A stretch of DNA of 8,238 bases from Muribaculaceae bacterium. Its GTDB lineage: Bacteria; Bacteroidota; Bacteroidia; Bacteroidales; Muribaculaceae. How positions within the stretch are numbered: the stretch's first letter is position 1; each line of letters begins with the position of its first letter. A model generated the notes under the pieces. It made no database searches. It had not been told where the DNA came from and saw only the letters and a list, made by a program, of their open reading frames with translations. The stretch spans positions 1 to 8,238 of the forward strand of contig JAIDBM010000008.1 of assembly GCA_029056365.1 (NCBI GenBank), in the 5' to 3' direction. Position numbers and translations under genes: made by a program. Of the stretch, positions 1 to 6,282 are shown one piece after another.

Positions 1-344
1 ACCTTGTATCGGCTGTAAACACCGACCGCAACCACGACATAATTCTGGTGCCGGTAATACGCGGACATGTGGTGAATTTCGGCGACACTACCATGATTGC
101 CGATAAATTCGCCAGACTGAAAAGCTTTTACAACAAGGTAATGCCGGTGAAAGGATGGGATTACTACGAAACAATATCGGTGAAGTGGAGAGGACAGATT
201 GTAGCCACCCGACACGACAAACCGAAAACACCCGAGCTCGACATCGCGCCCGAAGAAGCATATCTCACAGCGGTCACCGACTCGATGCTCACCACTCCGC
301 TCGAATACCCCAGGGAACTCATCAACTCCTCCACTCCGCAATAG
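1..344 (+). CDS. ftsQ: Cell division protein FtsQ, C-terminal part (5' end outside the window)
   Basis: This is the last 113 codons of an open frame that enters from the left edge (first full codon at position 3) and stops with TAG at 342-344. FtsQ is a bitopic inner-membrane divisome protein whose periplasmic part recruits the FtsB/FtsL complex. The visible part matches the end of the Bacteroidota FtsQ periplasmic domain: a GHVVNFGD strand, then KFARLKSFYNKV, then GWDYYETISVKWRGQIV, followed by a polar tail of about 40 residues. The signal or membrane anchor and POTRA domain must lie upstream. A GTG at 48 could be read as a start, but similarity and the open frame continue before it, so it is an internal valine. 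ftsA follows after 46 nt, the standard dcw order. Identification rests on motif recognition plus the ftsA-ftsZ context. Confidence 0.93.
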   Translation, partial: LVSAVNTDRNHDIILVPVIRGHVVNFGDTTMIADKFARLKSFYNKVMPVKGWDYYETISVKWRGQIVATRHDKPKTPELDIAPEEAYLTAVTDSMLTTPLEYPRELINSSTPQ

Positions 345-390
345 CACACGGAAAAACATACCAACAGCAAAACAGATATAATCCAAGCGC

Positions 391-2034
391 ATGGAACCCA
401 GATATATAGTAGCAATTGAAATCGGCAGCAGCAAGATTCACGGCGCAGTGGCAGCCGTGGATCCCGACAGCGGCACCATGCAGGTGGTAGCCTCCGAAAT
501 GCAGCATGCCGCCAACTGCGTACGCCACGGCCGCGTGAGCAACGTCCAGGAAGTTTCCGACCTGGTAAACGGAATAATCCGCAAACTCGAAAACTGCCAG
601 GCTATAATGCCACGCAAAATCAGCGAAATCTATCTCGGACTCGGAGGCCGGTCGCTCACTACCGTACACACCAAGGCAAGCCTTGACTTCGCCGGCGAAA
701 CCGAAATCACCGCCGACACAATCAAGAGGCTCAAAAAAGAGGCTGAATTCGGCCTTACCACTACAAAAAGCATTCTTGAGTTGCTGTCGAGGCGATACTA
801 TGTCGACAATACCGAAGTGACAAACATGGCCGGCACATTCGGGTCCCGCGCAAGCATCGACTTCACCACTATCGTATGCGCTCAGGAAAACCGTGCGAAT
901 CTCGAACGGATAAAACTCGACTCCGCGATACTGCGCCGACGCAACTATCTGATAAGGCCGCTGGCAATCGCCGATATGGTTCTTGAACCCAACGAACGGC
1001 AACTCGGATGCGCCCTCATCGACTTCGGGGCCGAAACCACAACACTGAGCATATACAAGGAAGGTGTGCTGCAGTTCGCCGTTACCCTGCCGTTAGGTTC
1101 CAGACATGTGACCCGCGACCTGATGAGCGGTCTGAAACTCACCGAAGACCGGGCGGAACAGGTAAAAAAAGAACTCGGAAACGCAATCAACGAACGGCCC
1201 GGCGGAACCCCGCTGTCGGCCGAGCAAGTGGATATAAACCAGTTCGTGCACGCCCGCACCGGCGAAATCATCGCCAACGTGATACATCAGGCCGAAGCCG
1301 CCGGATACAAGGTCGGTGACCTTCCCGCCGGAATCATAGCCGTGGGCGGCGGCGCACGCCTGCGAAACTTCCTGCAGGCTCTGTCAACACAGTCGAAAAT
1401 GCGTGTACGGCTCGGTGTAGCCGACCCGCAGATACATCTGTGCGCCGGACTCGACCCCGACCGCGACATCGACATAATAGCACTGCTGAAAGCAGCAGCC
1501 GAAAAACCCGGCAATTCCTGCCTGTTCCTCGATGAGACTCTTGTGGAGGAAAAAACCGACGACAGAAATATCGACCAGTATGCCGAAAACAACACATCGG
1601 CCCGGCGTGTTGTAAACGAATCCGACAGCGACCTGCTCGACGACGACCCCGACGAGGAGGCTGAACAGGAACCGCGCAAAAAACAAGGCTGGCTGAGCCG
1701 CATGCTCAACCGACGCAAAGCCGACGAACGGCGCGAAAAACTGATTGAAGACGCACGGCGCGAAGAAGAAGAACGTCGGTATCAGCAGGAAGAACGCCAG
1801 CTCGAAGACCAACGCATACGCGAACGCCGCAACGAAGAACGTGAGGCCAGGCGCGAGGCCAGACGTATCGACCAGCAGGTCATTGACGCGATGGCCGATG
1901 AGGATGACGATGACGACGATTTCTCGGAAATAGACTATCACCAGTCGCGCAACATCATCGACAAGTTCAAAAACAAGGTAACAAGCTTTCTCGAACGCGG
2001 AAACGAAGCCGACCTTGACGACCGCAACGATTAA
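391..2034 (+). CDS. ftsA: Cell division protein FtsA with a long charged C-terminal extension
   Basis: FtsA is an actin-like ATPase that anchors FtsZ to the cytoplasmic membrane and recruits later divisome proteins. The 547 residues exceed the roughly 420 of E. coli FtsA. Visible elements are: phosphate-1 loop IEIGSSKIHGAV (9-20); the FtsA-specific 1C/SHS2 region (about 84-163); phosphate-2 loop LIDFGAETTTLSIY (209-222); PLGSRHVTRDL (234-244); adenosine loop AVGGGARLRNF (317-327). The actin fold ends near residue 370. A tail follows: acidic stretch (411-428), GWLSRMLNRR (433-442), Glu/Arg-rich predicted helix (443-499), Asp-rich run (501-510), and a second amphipathic stretch NIIDKFKNKVTSFLERG (521-537). 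Either amphipathic stretch could be the membrane-targeting helix. The ATG at 391 places the first strand at residues 5-10, as in other FtsA proteins. ftsZ begins 27 nt after the stop. The family call is secure; the tail function is inferred. Confidence 0.97.
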   Translation: MEPRYIVAIEIGSSKIHGAVAAVDPDSGTMQVVASEMQHAANCVRHGRVSNVQEVSDLVNGIIRKLENCQAIMPRKISEIYLGLGGRSLTTVHTKASLDFAGETEITADTIKRLKKEAEFGLTTTKSILELLSRRYYVDNTEVTNMAGTFGSRASIDFTTIVCAQENRANLERIKLDSAILRRRNYLIRPLAIADMVLEPNERQLGCALIDFGAETTTLSIYKEGVLQFAVTLPLGSRHVTRDLMSGLKLTEDRAEQVKKELGNAINERPGGTPLSAEQVDINQFVHARTGEIIANVIHQAEAAGYKVGDLPAGIIAVGGGARLRNFLQALSTQSKMRVRLGVADPQIHLCAGLDPDRDIDIIALLKAAAEKPGNSCLFLDETLVEEKTDDRNIDQYAENNTSARRVVNESDSDLLDDDPDEEAEQEPRKKQGWLSRMLNRRKADERREKLIEDARREEEERRYQQEERQLEDQRIRERRNEEREARREARRIDQQVIDAMADEDDDDDDFSEIDYHQSRNIIDKFKNKVTSFLERGNEADLDDRND

Positions 2035-2061
2035 CCCACCCAGACGAAACCTTTAGCAAAT

Positions 2062-3471
2062 ATGGCAAGTGAATACATGTCGCCCGACGACCTCCAGTAT
2101 ATCGACAAATACAATCAGCCCGACTACGACCCCGACCGGATAATGGTGATTGGCGTGGGCGGTGGTGGCAGCAACGCTGTCAACCACATGTTCCGCCAGA
2201 ATATCCAGTGCGTGTCATTTGTGGTAATCAACACCGACCAGCAGGCGCTGAGGCGCTCGCCGGTTCCCACCAAAGTGCTGATAGGCCCTACTGTAACCAA
2301 AGGACGCGGTGCCGGAAACATTCCCGAAAAAGCTTTTCAGGCCGCTGAAGAGAGCGCGGCCGACATCGACCGCCTGTTCACCGACGAAACCGATATGGTG
2401 TTCATCACCGCCTCGATGGGCGGTGGCACCGGCACCGGTGCCGCTCCGGTTGTGGCCCGCATTGCCCGTGAAAGAGGACTCCTTACCGTAGGCATCGTTA
2501 CTATTCCGTTCCTTTTCGAAGGCATGAAGAAAATCAACAAGGCACTCGCCGGAGCGGAAGAAATGCGCAAGTATGTCGACACCCTTCTGATAATAAACAA
2601 CGAGCGTCTGTCGGAAATATATCCCAGCCTGCGCTTTGAAGAGGCATTTGCAAAAGCCGACGACACTCTGTCGACCGCCGCTCGCTCCATTGCCGAAATC
2701 ATAACCAACGACGGCTATATAAACCTCGACTTCAACGATGTCGACACCACTTTGCGAAACGGCGGAACCGCACTCATTTCTGTAGGATACGGCGAAGGCG
2801 AAAACCGCGTTACCAACGCCATAAACGACGCCCTGCACTCTCCGCTGCTGAAAAACGCCAATGTGTTTTCTTCGCAGCGCCTGCTGTTCAACCTCTGCTA
2901 CTCGCGCGAGGCCGAACAGGCATTCAAGGCCGAAGAAGCACGCGAACTGTCGGCCTTTATTACAAAAATCGATTCTCAGGTGGAAGTCGATGTAATATGG
3001 GGTATCACATACGATGAATCGCTCGGAAACCGCGTGAAATTCACAATCCTCGCCGCCGGTTTCGACGACGACAGCGATACCGAATCGGCGGTGCCCGCTC
3101 CTGCCGCCGCTCCTGCAGTACCGAACGATGAAAACAGGGCCAAACCCATCGACAAAGAAAAAATAGGCGACTATTACGGACGCGACAAAATCGACGACCT
3201 TCAGCGACTGAAAGAGCAGCAACGCTACATAATTCTTAATCCGGACCAGATCGACAACGATGAAATAATCGAAACTCTCGAGCGTACACCGGCATACAAC
3301 CGCGACAAAAAAATGGCGGTCCAGGGCGTGAAAGCCCCCGGACAGGCCATGCCGCTTACCCAGCCGCAGAACTCTCCGGCAAGACCCGCCGCAACCGACA
3401 GAAACCAGCATGCCGACGGACGCCAGCCGAAACAAGGCGGCAACGTGGTTTTCTTTTCCGATGATGACTGA
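2062..3471 (+). CDS. ftsZ: Cell division GTPase FtsZ
   Basis: FtsZ is the tubulin-like GTPase that polymerises into the Z-ring at midcell. At 469 residues it is longer than E. coli FtsZ because of its C-terminal linker and tail. A leader of about 26 residues precedes the core. GTP-binding elements are GVGGGGSNAVNHM (31-43), INTDQQAL (56-63), GRGAGNIPEKAF (81-92) and the tubulin signature GGGTGTG (120-126). The T7 synergy loop NLDFNDVDTTLRNGG (221-235) keeps N221, D223 and D226, so the protein should hydrolyse GTP. The fold ends near residue 334. A disordered Asp/Pro/Ala linker follows, then TLERTPAYNRDKK (404-416), which resembles the conserved C-terminal peptide that binds FtsA. Here it is followed by about 53 further residues ending in VVFFSDDD. 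S118 lies where most homologues have glycine just before MGGGTGTG. It is co-oriented with ftsA and the sirtuin gene. Confidence 0.98.
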   Translation: MASEYMSPDDLQYIDKYNQPDYDPDRIMVIGVGGGGSNAVNHMFRQNIQCVSFVVINTDQQALRRSPVPTKVLIGPTVTKGRGAGNIPEKAFQAAEESAADIDRLFTDETDMVFITASMGGGTGTGAAPVVARIARERGLLTVGIVTIPFLFEGMKKINKALAGAEEMRKYVDTLLIINNERLSEIYPSLRFEEAFAKADDTLSTAARSIAEIITNDGYINLDFNDVDTTLRNGGTALISVGYGEGENRVTNAINDALHSPLLKNANVFSSQRLLFNLCYSREAEQAFKAEEARELSAFITKIDSQVEVDVIWGITYDESLGNRVKFTILAAGFDDDSDTESAVPAPAAAPAVPNDENRAKPIDKEKIGDYYGRDKIDDLQRLKEQQRYIILNPDQIDNDEIIETLERTPAYNRDKKMAVQGVKAPGQAMPLTQPQNSPARPAATDRNQHADGRQPKQGGNVVFFSDDD

Positions 3472-3499
3472 CATAACCTGAACTTTATTCTCCTCTGAT

Positions 3500-4174
3500 A
3501 TGAAACGACTTGTAATATCCACTGGCGCCGGAATGAGCGCCGAAAGCGGCATCAGCACCTTCCGCGATGCCGGCGGCCTGTGGGAACAGTATCCTGTGAT
3601 GCAGGTTGCCTCGGCCGAAGGATTCGCGGCCGACCCCGAACTGGTACACCGCTTCTACAACGAACGCCGGCGCCAGCTGATCGACTGCGTGCCCAACGAA
3701 GGACACCGGATTATCGCCGAGCTTGAAAAACGCTTCGATGTGTATGTAATAACACAGAATGTCGATGACCTGCACGAACGTGCAGGTTCTTCGAATGTGC
3801 TGCACCTGCACGGAGAACTCATGAAGGCCCGCGCGATCGATAACGAAAGTCTCACTTTCAGACTTACGCCGGAATCCTACGTCACCACAGTCGACAGCCT
3901 GTTCGACGGTCACAGGGTGCGCCCGCACATTGTTTTCTTCGGTGAGGCGGTACCTAATTTCGAGCCGGCCACGGAAATTGCGGCACAAGCCGATATATTC
4001 GTGATTATAGGCACTTCACTTGCCGTATATCCTGCGGCCTCGCTGCTGCATTACGTACGCAAAGGTGTGCCGGTGTATTACATCGACCCGAATCCGGCCG
4101 AAGTACCGCCGGGTGTAACCGTTCTGCGCTGCGGAGCCTCCGAAGGTCTCAGACGCCTCGCCAGTATGATATAG
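3500..4174 (+). CDS. cobB: Sir2-family NAD-dependent lysine deacylase (class III sirtuin, CobB-like)
   Basis: Sirtuins remove acyl groups from lysine using NAD+, yielding nicotinamide and O-acyl-ADP-ribose. The 224 residues show the NAD-binding motif GAGMSAESGISTFRDAGGLW (9-28), QNVDDLHERAG (86-96), catalytic histidine H104 within HLHGEL, RPHIVFFGEAVP (141-152) and GTSLAVYPAASLL (171-183). Y53 and R56 in FYNERRRQL match the Tyr/Arg pair that in SIRT5 and E. coli CobB binds succinyl or malonyl groups, so desuccinylase or demalonylase activity is plausible besides deacetylation. The zinc module (105-140) is short and has no cysteine, so the usual four zinc ligands are absent. The ATG at 3500 places the glycine-rich loop at residue 8, as in compact CobB forms. 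The gene follows ftsZ by 28 nt, so co-transcription is likely. The family is certain; acyl preference is inferred. Confidence 0.93.
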   Translation: MKRLVISTGAGMSAESGISTFRDAGGLWEQYPVMQVASAEGFAADPELVHRFYNERRRQLIDCVPNEGHRIIAELEKRFDVYVITQNVDDLHERAGSSNVLHLHGELMKARAIDNESLTFRLTPESYVTTVDSLFDGHRVRPHIVFFGEAVPNFEPATEIAAQADIFVIIGTSLAVYPAASLLHYVRKGVPVYYIDPNPAEVPPGVTVLRCGASEGLRRLASMI

Positions 4175-4191
4175 AGCCGGAACCGGCTCTA
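4172..4191. terminator. Inverted repeat between convergent genes, possible bidirectional terminator
   Basis: TAGAGCCGG and CCGGCTCTA form perfect 9-bp arms around AA. In RNA the innermost pair would open to give a four-base loop. The repeat overlaps the sirtuin stop codon and ends 1 nt before the last base of the convergent DUF3943 gene, where a shared terminator is expected. Neither side has a real U-tract, so it may block or stabilise transcripts without being a classical intrinsic terminator. Confidence 0.5.
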
Positions 4192-4192
4192 A

Positions 4193-5122
4193 TCAGAACG
4201 TACATGTAAACGTAAAACCGAAACCGTTGCCTACCGGACCGGGAAGCAATGACGACTCTATTCCGCCCGATGGCCTGCGACCCATATGCAGCCGCCGGGC
4301 TTCGTTTCCACGGAACAGACCTATGACCTCGTTCACCGGGTCGATCAGAAACACCACAATGTTGCCAAGCACAGGCGATCCGGCCAGACGGTAGTCGTGC
4401 GACACTATGTGCCGCTTGAGGCGATAGAAGCACTCGCCTATCACAGACCCTACAATCGGGGTCACCACAAGGTCCTGATACGACGGACGCTCCATAAAGG
4501 CCTCTATGCCGAATTCCCAGCCGATAGTGGATATACATGCCGAATACAGCAGCGACTGATAGAAATTGAATCCCTGCGAGCGTGCCGACATGAAATACAC
4601 CGCTCCGGCATACGGGTGCAGCACATAGTTGAACACCGGATTGTCGTGATCCCACTCCGGACCCTTTTTGAACACATTCCTGAACCAGCGTTTGAACGGC
4701 GGAGTCTGCTGTATGGAGGCCCGGTTCCACGATGTTGCATCCTCCGGAAGGCATTCCAGGACAAACAGAGTGGAAACATATGCGCCACACAGCACTGCGG
4801 TGTTTATCCACATCTTGTGCCAGTCGGGCGAACTGCCGGTGAGCGAATATGGCATCTGGTATATATTTATCGGCTTATGGCGGTTGGCACCGTTGAACAA
4901 TGCCTGCGATGTAGTATCGGGCCTGAGCCGCTCCGGCAGCGTCAAAGGCAGCATCACGGATGAATAATACGTACTGACCGGTGCCGGTATCGAATCCGGA
5001 CGGAAGGCGCACGCAACGCAAGGAACAGTCCTTACCGAGTCGGGCGCCTCCGGATTCTGTGCCGATGCGGCGGAATAAACGGCAAGCATCAGCGAAATAA
5101 TGATGAATAGTATCGGACGCAT
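4193..5122 (-). CDS. DUF3943-type exported envelope protein
   Basis: The 309-residue product starts with a signal peptide: MRPILFIIISLMLAVYSAASA, with likely cleavage after A21. A variable region to about residue 90 is followed by a conserved domain that I recognise as DUF3943. Its landmarks are the hydrophobic stretch around 105-125, WDHDNPVFNYVLHPYAG (157-173), MSARSQGFNFYQSLLYS (178-194), WEFGIEAFMERPSYQDL (202-218) and TPIVGSVIGECFYRLKR (221-237). It ends in FTFTCTF, compatible with a terminal beta-strand of an outer-membrane protein, though the domain also has helix-like hydrophobic segments. Function is unknown; an outer-membrane or periplasmic location is inferred. An in-frame ATG at 5143 adds MIIKSAV and is also acceptable; upstream codons look non-coding. 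There is no Shine-Dalgarno sequence at either start. It is convergent with the sirtuin gene and divergent from the response regulator gene. Confidence 0.8.
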   Translation of the reverse strand: MRPILFIIISLMLAVYSAASAQNPEAPDSVRTVPCVACAFRPDSIPAPVSTYYSSVMLPLTLPERLRPDTTSQALFNGANRHKPINIYQMPYSLTGSSPDWHKMWINTAVLCGAYVSTLFVLECLPEDATSWNRASIQQTPPFKRWFRNVFKKGPEWDHDNPVFNYVLHPYAGAVYFMSARSQGFNFYQSLLYSACISTIGWEFGIEAFMERPSYQDLVVTPIVGSVIGECFYRLKRHIVSHDYRLAGSPVLGNIVVFLIDPVNEVIGLFRGNEARRLHMGRRPSGGIESSLLPGPVGNGFGFTFTCTF

Positions 5123-5253
5123 GACAGCAGATTTGATTATCATTAGTTGATGCATATATAACAACCGGCGGCATTGCACGGTTTGAGTTAAATTATCAAA
5201 ACAAACATGAGACAATATGGTTACTAAACTTGGCTGTTTGCCCACTTTTTTGT

Positions 5254-5260
5254 TATTTTG
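5254..5260 (+). promoter_or_regulatory. Possible -7 box of the response regulator promoter
   Basis: TATTTTG resembles the Bacteroidota -7 consensus TAnnTTTG but is one base short between TA and TTTG. It lies in a T-rich stretch and would start transcription near 5267, giving a leader of about 55 nt before the ATG at 5324. A TTTG at 5237-5240 is closer than the usual -33 spacing, so the match is weak. Confidence 0.3.
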
Positions 5261-5273
5261 TTTCATGAAACAA
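5258..5273. promoter_or_regulatory. Perfect 16-bp palindrome, candidate operator
   Basis: TTGTTTCATGAAACAA reads identically on both strands (centre between 5265 and 5266). It lies in the divergent spacer between the DUF3943 gene and the response regulator gene, overlapping the -7-like box and the predicted transcription start. That is a typical position for a repressor site bound by a dimeric regulator. OmpR-family proteins usually bind direct repeats, so the adjacent regulator is not the obvious ligand. Symmetry is seen directly; the operator role is inferred. Confidence 0.5.
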
Positions 5274-5323
5274 CGGGCGCTTCGCCACGGTCTAATCACA
5301 AACCATCACAACCAGTCAGTAAG

Positions 5324-6025
5324 ATGTCAAACAATACGGCTCTTGGCAAAATTCTAATCGTTGACGACGACGAGAACATTGCCGACCTGCTATCCGTAAA
5401 CCTGCGTAGCGAAGGCTATCAGGTTGATACTATATCGCAGGCCTCCGATGTTTTGCATCTCGACCTTAGTGACACAAACCTGGTTATCGCTGATGCCATG
5501 AAGCAGAACTTCAACGGCATGCAATTACTTGAAAATCTGAAAGAAAATCCAGCTACAAGCCATCTCGGATTTATAGCTACCTCATCGGACGATTCCGAAC
5601 GATGCGTAATAGAAGCCCTCGACAAAGGTGCCGACGACTATGTGGTGAAGCCATTCTCGCTCCGTGAACTGATTGCCCGTATCAGATCGGTGCTGCGTCG
5701 GCATGCCGTGCAGGCACGCGTATCGCCCTCGAACCGCCTTTGCTTCCAGACCCTTGTCGTGGACCTCACCACACGCATCGTCACCGACGACGGCATGCAG
5801 TTGCCATTGTCGCGCACGGAATACCTCATACTGGTGCTGCTGCTTAAAAACATCGGAGTGCCGACATCACGCAGGGAAATATTCAACAACGTATGGAAAG
5901 ACTCGCCCGAGATGAGCAACGACCGTATTGTCGACACCAATATATCCCGGCTTAGAAAGAAACTCGGCGATGTCGGAAGCTATATCCAGAACCGTTCAGG
6001 ACTGGGTTACATGTTCGTTATGTAG
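5324..6025 (+). CDS. OmpR/PhoB-type response regulator, no kinase gene adjacent
   Basis: This 233-residue protein has an N-terminal receiver domain (8-127) and a C-terminal winged-helix DNA-binding domain (about 136-233). Receiver residues are present: acidic cluster D14-D16, phosphoacceptor D57 in LVIAD, T86 and K109 in VVKPF. The segment after D57 is AMKQNFNG; the usual D-x-M-M-P proline is replaced by Q61. The effector domain shows SRTEYLILVLLLKN (162-175), the recognition helix region NDRIVDTNISRLRKKLGD (197-214) and the closing GLGYMF hairpin. An in-frame TTG at 5258 would add 22 residues unlike any receiver start, so the ATG at 5324, eight codons before the first beta-strand, is chosen. 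No histidine kinase gene lies in the window, so its partner and target genes are unknown. It could be phosphorylated by a distant kinase, or act without one. Confidence 0.93.
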   Translation: MSNNTALGKILIVDDDENIADLLSVNLRSEGYQVDTISQASDVLHLDLSDTNLVIADAMKQNFNGMQLLENLKENPATSHLGFIATSSDDSERCVIEALDKGADDYVVKPFSLRELIARIRSVLRRHAVQARVSPSNRLCFQTLVVDLTTRIVTDDGMQLPLSRTEYLILVLLLKNIGVPTSRREIFNNVWKDSPEMSNDRIVDTNISRLRKKLGDVGSYIQNRSGLGYMFVM

Positions 6026-6076
6026 TGTAACGAAAAATAAAAAACATGTTATACAACATAATTTAAAAACATTTCG

Positions 6077-6084
6077 TACCTTTG
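6077..6084 (+). promoter_or_regulatory. Bacteroidota-type promoter -7 box
   Basis: TACCTTTG matches the TAnnTTTG -7 consensus of Bacteroidota primary sigma factor promoters exactly. A long AT-rich stretch (6030-6075) precedes it, but no clear TTTG -33 box is visible. It lies 52 nt after the response regulator stop codon and points at the small unit that follows, with a predicted start near 6088-6092. Confidence 0.65.
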
Positions 6085-6087
6085 CAT

Positions 6088-6185
6088 CGTTTTAGGTAAA
6101 ACCACCTTTCGACAGAGGTTGACCGGGCGGTCGGCCGATTTCCAAGGTAAATAAGGTAAAGATGTATAACTAAAAGGTTTCAACT
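6088..6185 (+). promoter_or_regulatory. Structured 5' leader with AGGT repeats and a 3-codon mini-ORF
   Basis: The predicted leader of the 27-codon ORF contains five copies of AGGT (6094, 6116, 6145, 6154, 6175) but one ACCT (6104-6107). That ACCT can pair with the first AGGT (6-nt loop) or the second (8-nt loop), and these pairings exclude each other. A GC-rich part follows: GACC-GGGC-GGTC (6121-6132) and self-complementary TCGGCCGA (6131-6138). A mini-ORF, ATG TAT AAC TAA (6162-6173), ends 12 nt before the next ATG and is preceded by AAGGTAAAG. The ACCACCTTTC segment partly resembles the 16S rRNA anti-Shine-Dalgarno end. I do not recognise a known riboswitch or leader family; regulatory function is inferred from layout only. 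Confidence 0.4.
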
Positions 6186-6269
6186 ATGTTACATTTTTTT
6201 AGAAAGGCGATTGAAAGCTACTGCAAGGCTTGCGCCACAGTCTACAATCCCACACACCGCGAATTCTAA
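6186..6269 (+). CDS. Putative 27-residue microprotein
   Basis: An ATG at 6186 opens a 27-codon frame ending at TAA (6267-6269). The product starts MLHFFRKAIESYCKACATV and ends YNPTHREF. AAAGG at 6173-6177 sits 8 nt before the ATG, a Shine-Dalgarno-like sequence that the larger genes here lack. The N-terminal half could form a short basic amphipathic helix; a C-x-x-C pair (C13, C16) could bind a metal or form a disulfide. There is no signal peptide or membrane segment. Support comes from the promoter, leader, start context and a possible downstream hairpin, not from recognised homology. A run of seven T bases (6194-6200) falls in codons 3-5, and a -1 slip there would hit a stop at once. Alternatively the transcript may be a non-coding RNA and the frame fortuitous. 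Confidence 0.5.
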   Translation: MLHFFRKAIESYCKACATVYNPTHREF

Positions 6270-6282
6270 CTCTGATTCACAT

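Noticed and set aside
322..1002. 226-codon open frame on the - strand opposite ftsQ/ftsA
   Set aside because: Antisense shadow of ftsA with no family features.
2215..3558. 447-codon open frame on the - strand opposite ftsZ
   Set aside because: It lies almost wholly antisense to an unmistakable ftsZ, has no recognisable motif and no start signals. It arises from GC-rich codon bias in ftsZ.
4286..4963. 225-codon open frame on the + strand opposite the DUF3943 gene
   Set aside because: The - strand frame has a signal peptide and DUF3943 motifs; the + frame has none.
5202..5209. CATGTTTG on the - strand as a -7 box for the DUF3943 gene
   Set aside because: One mismatch to TAnnTTTG and no -33 box at suitable spacing, so too weak to list.
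6121..6138. GC-rich hairpin in the leader as an intrinsic terminator
   Set aside because: No T-tract follows; the next bases are ATTTCC and the unit continues into an ORF.
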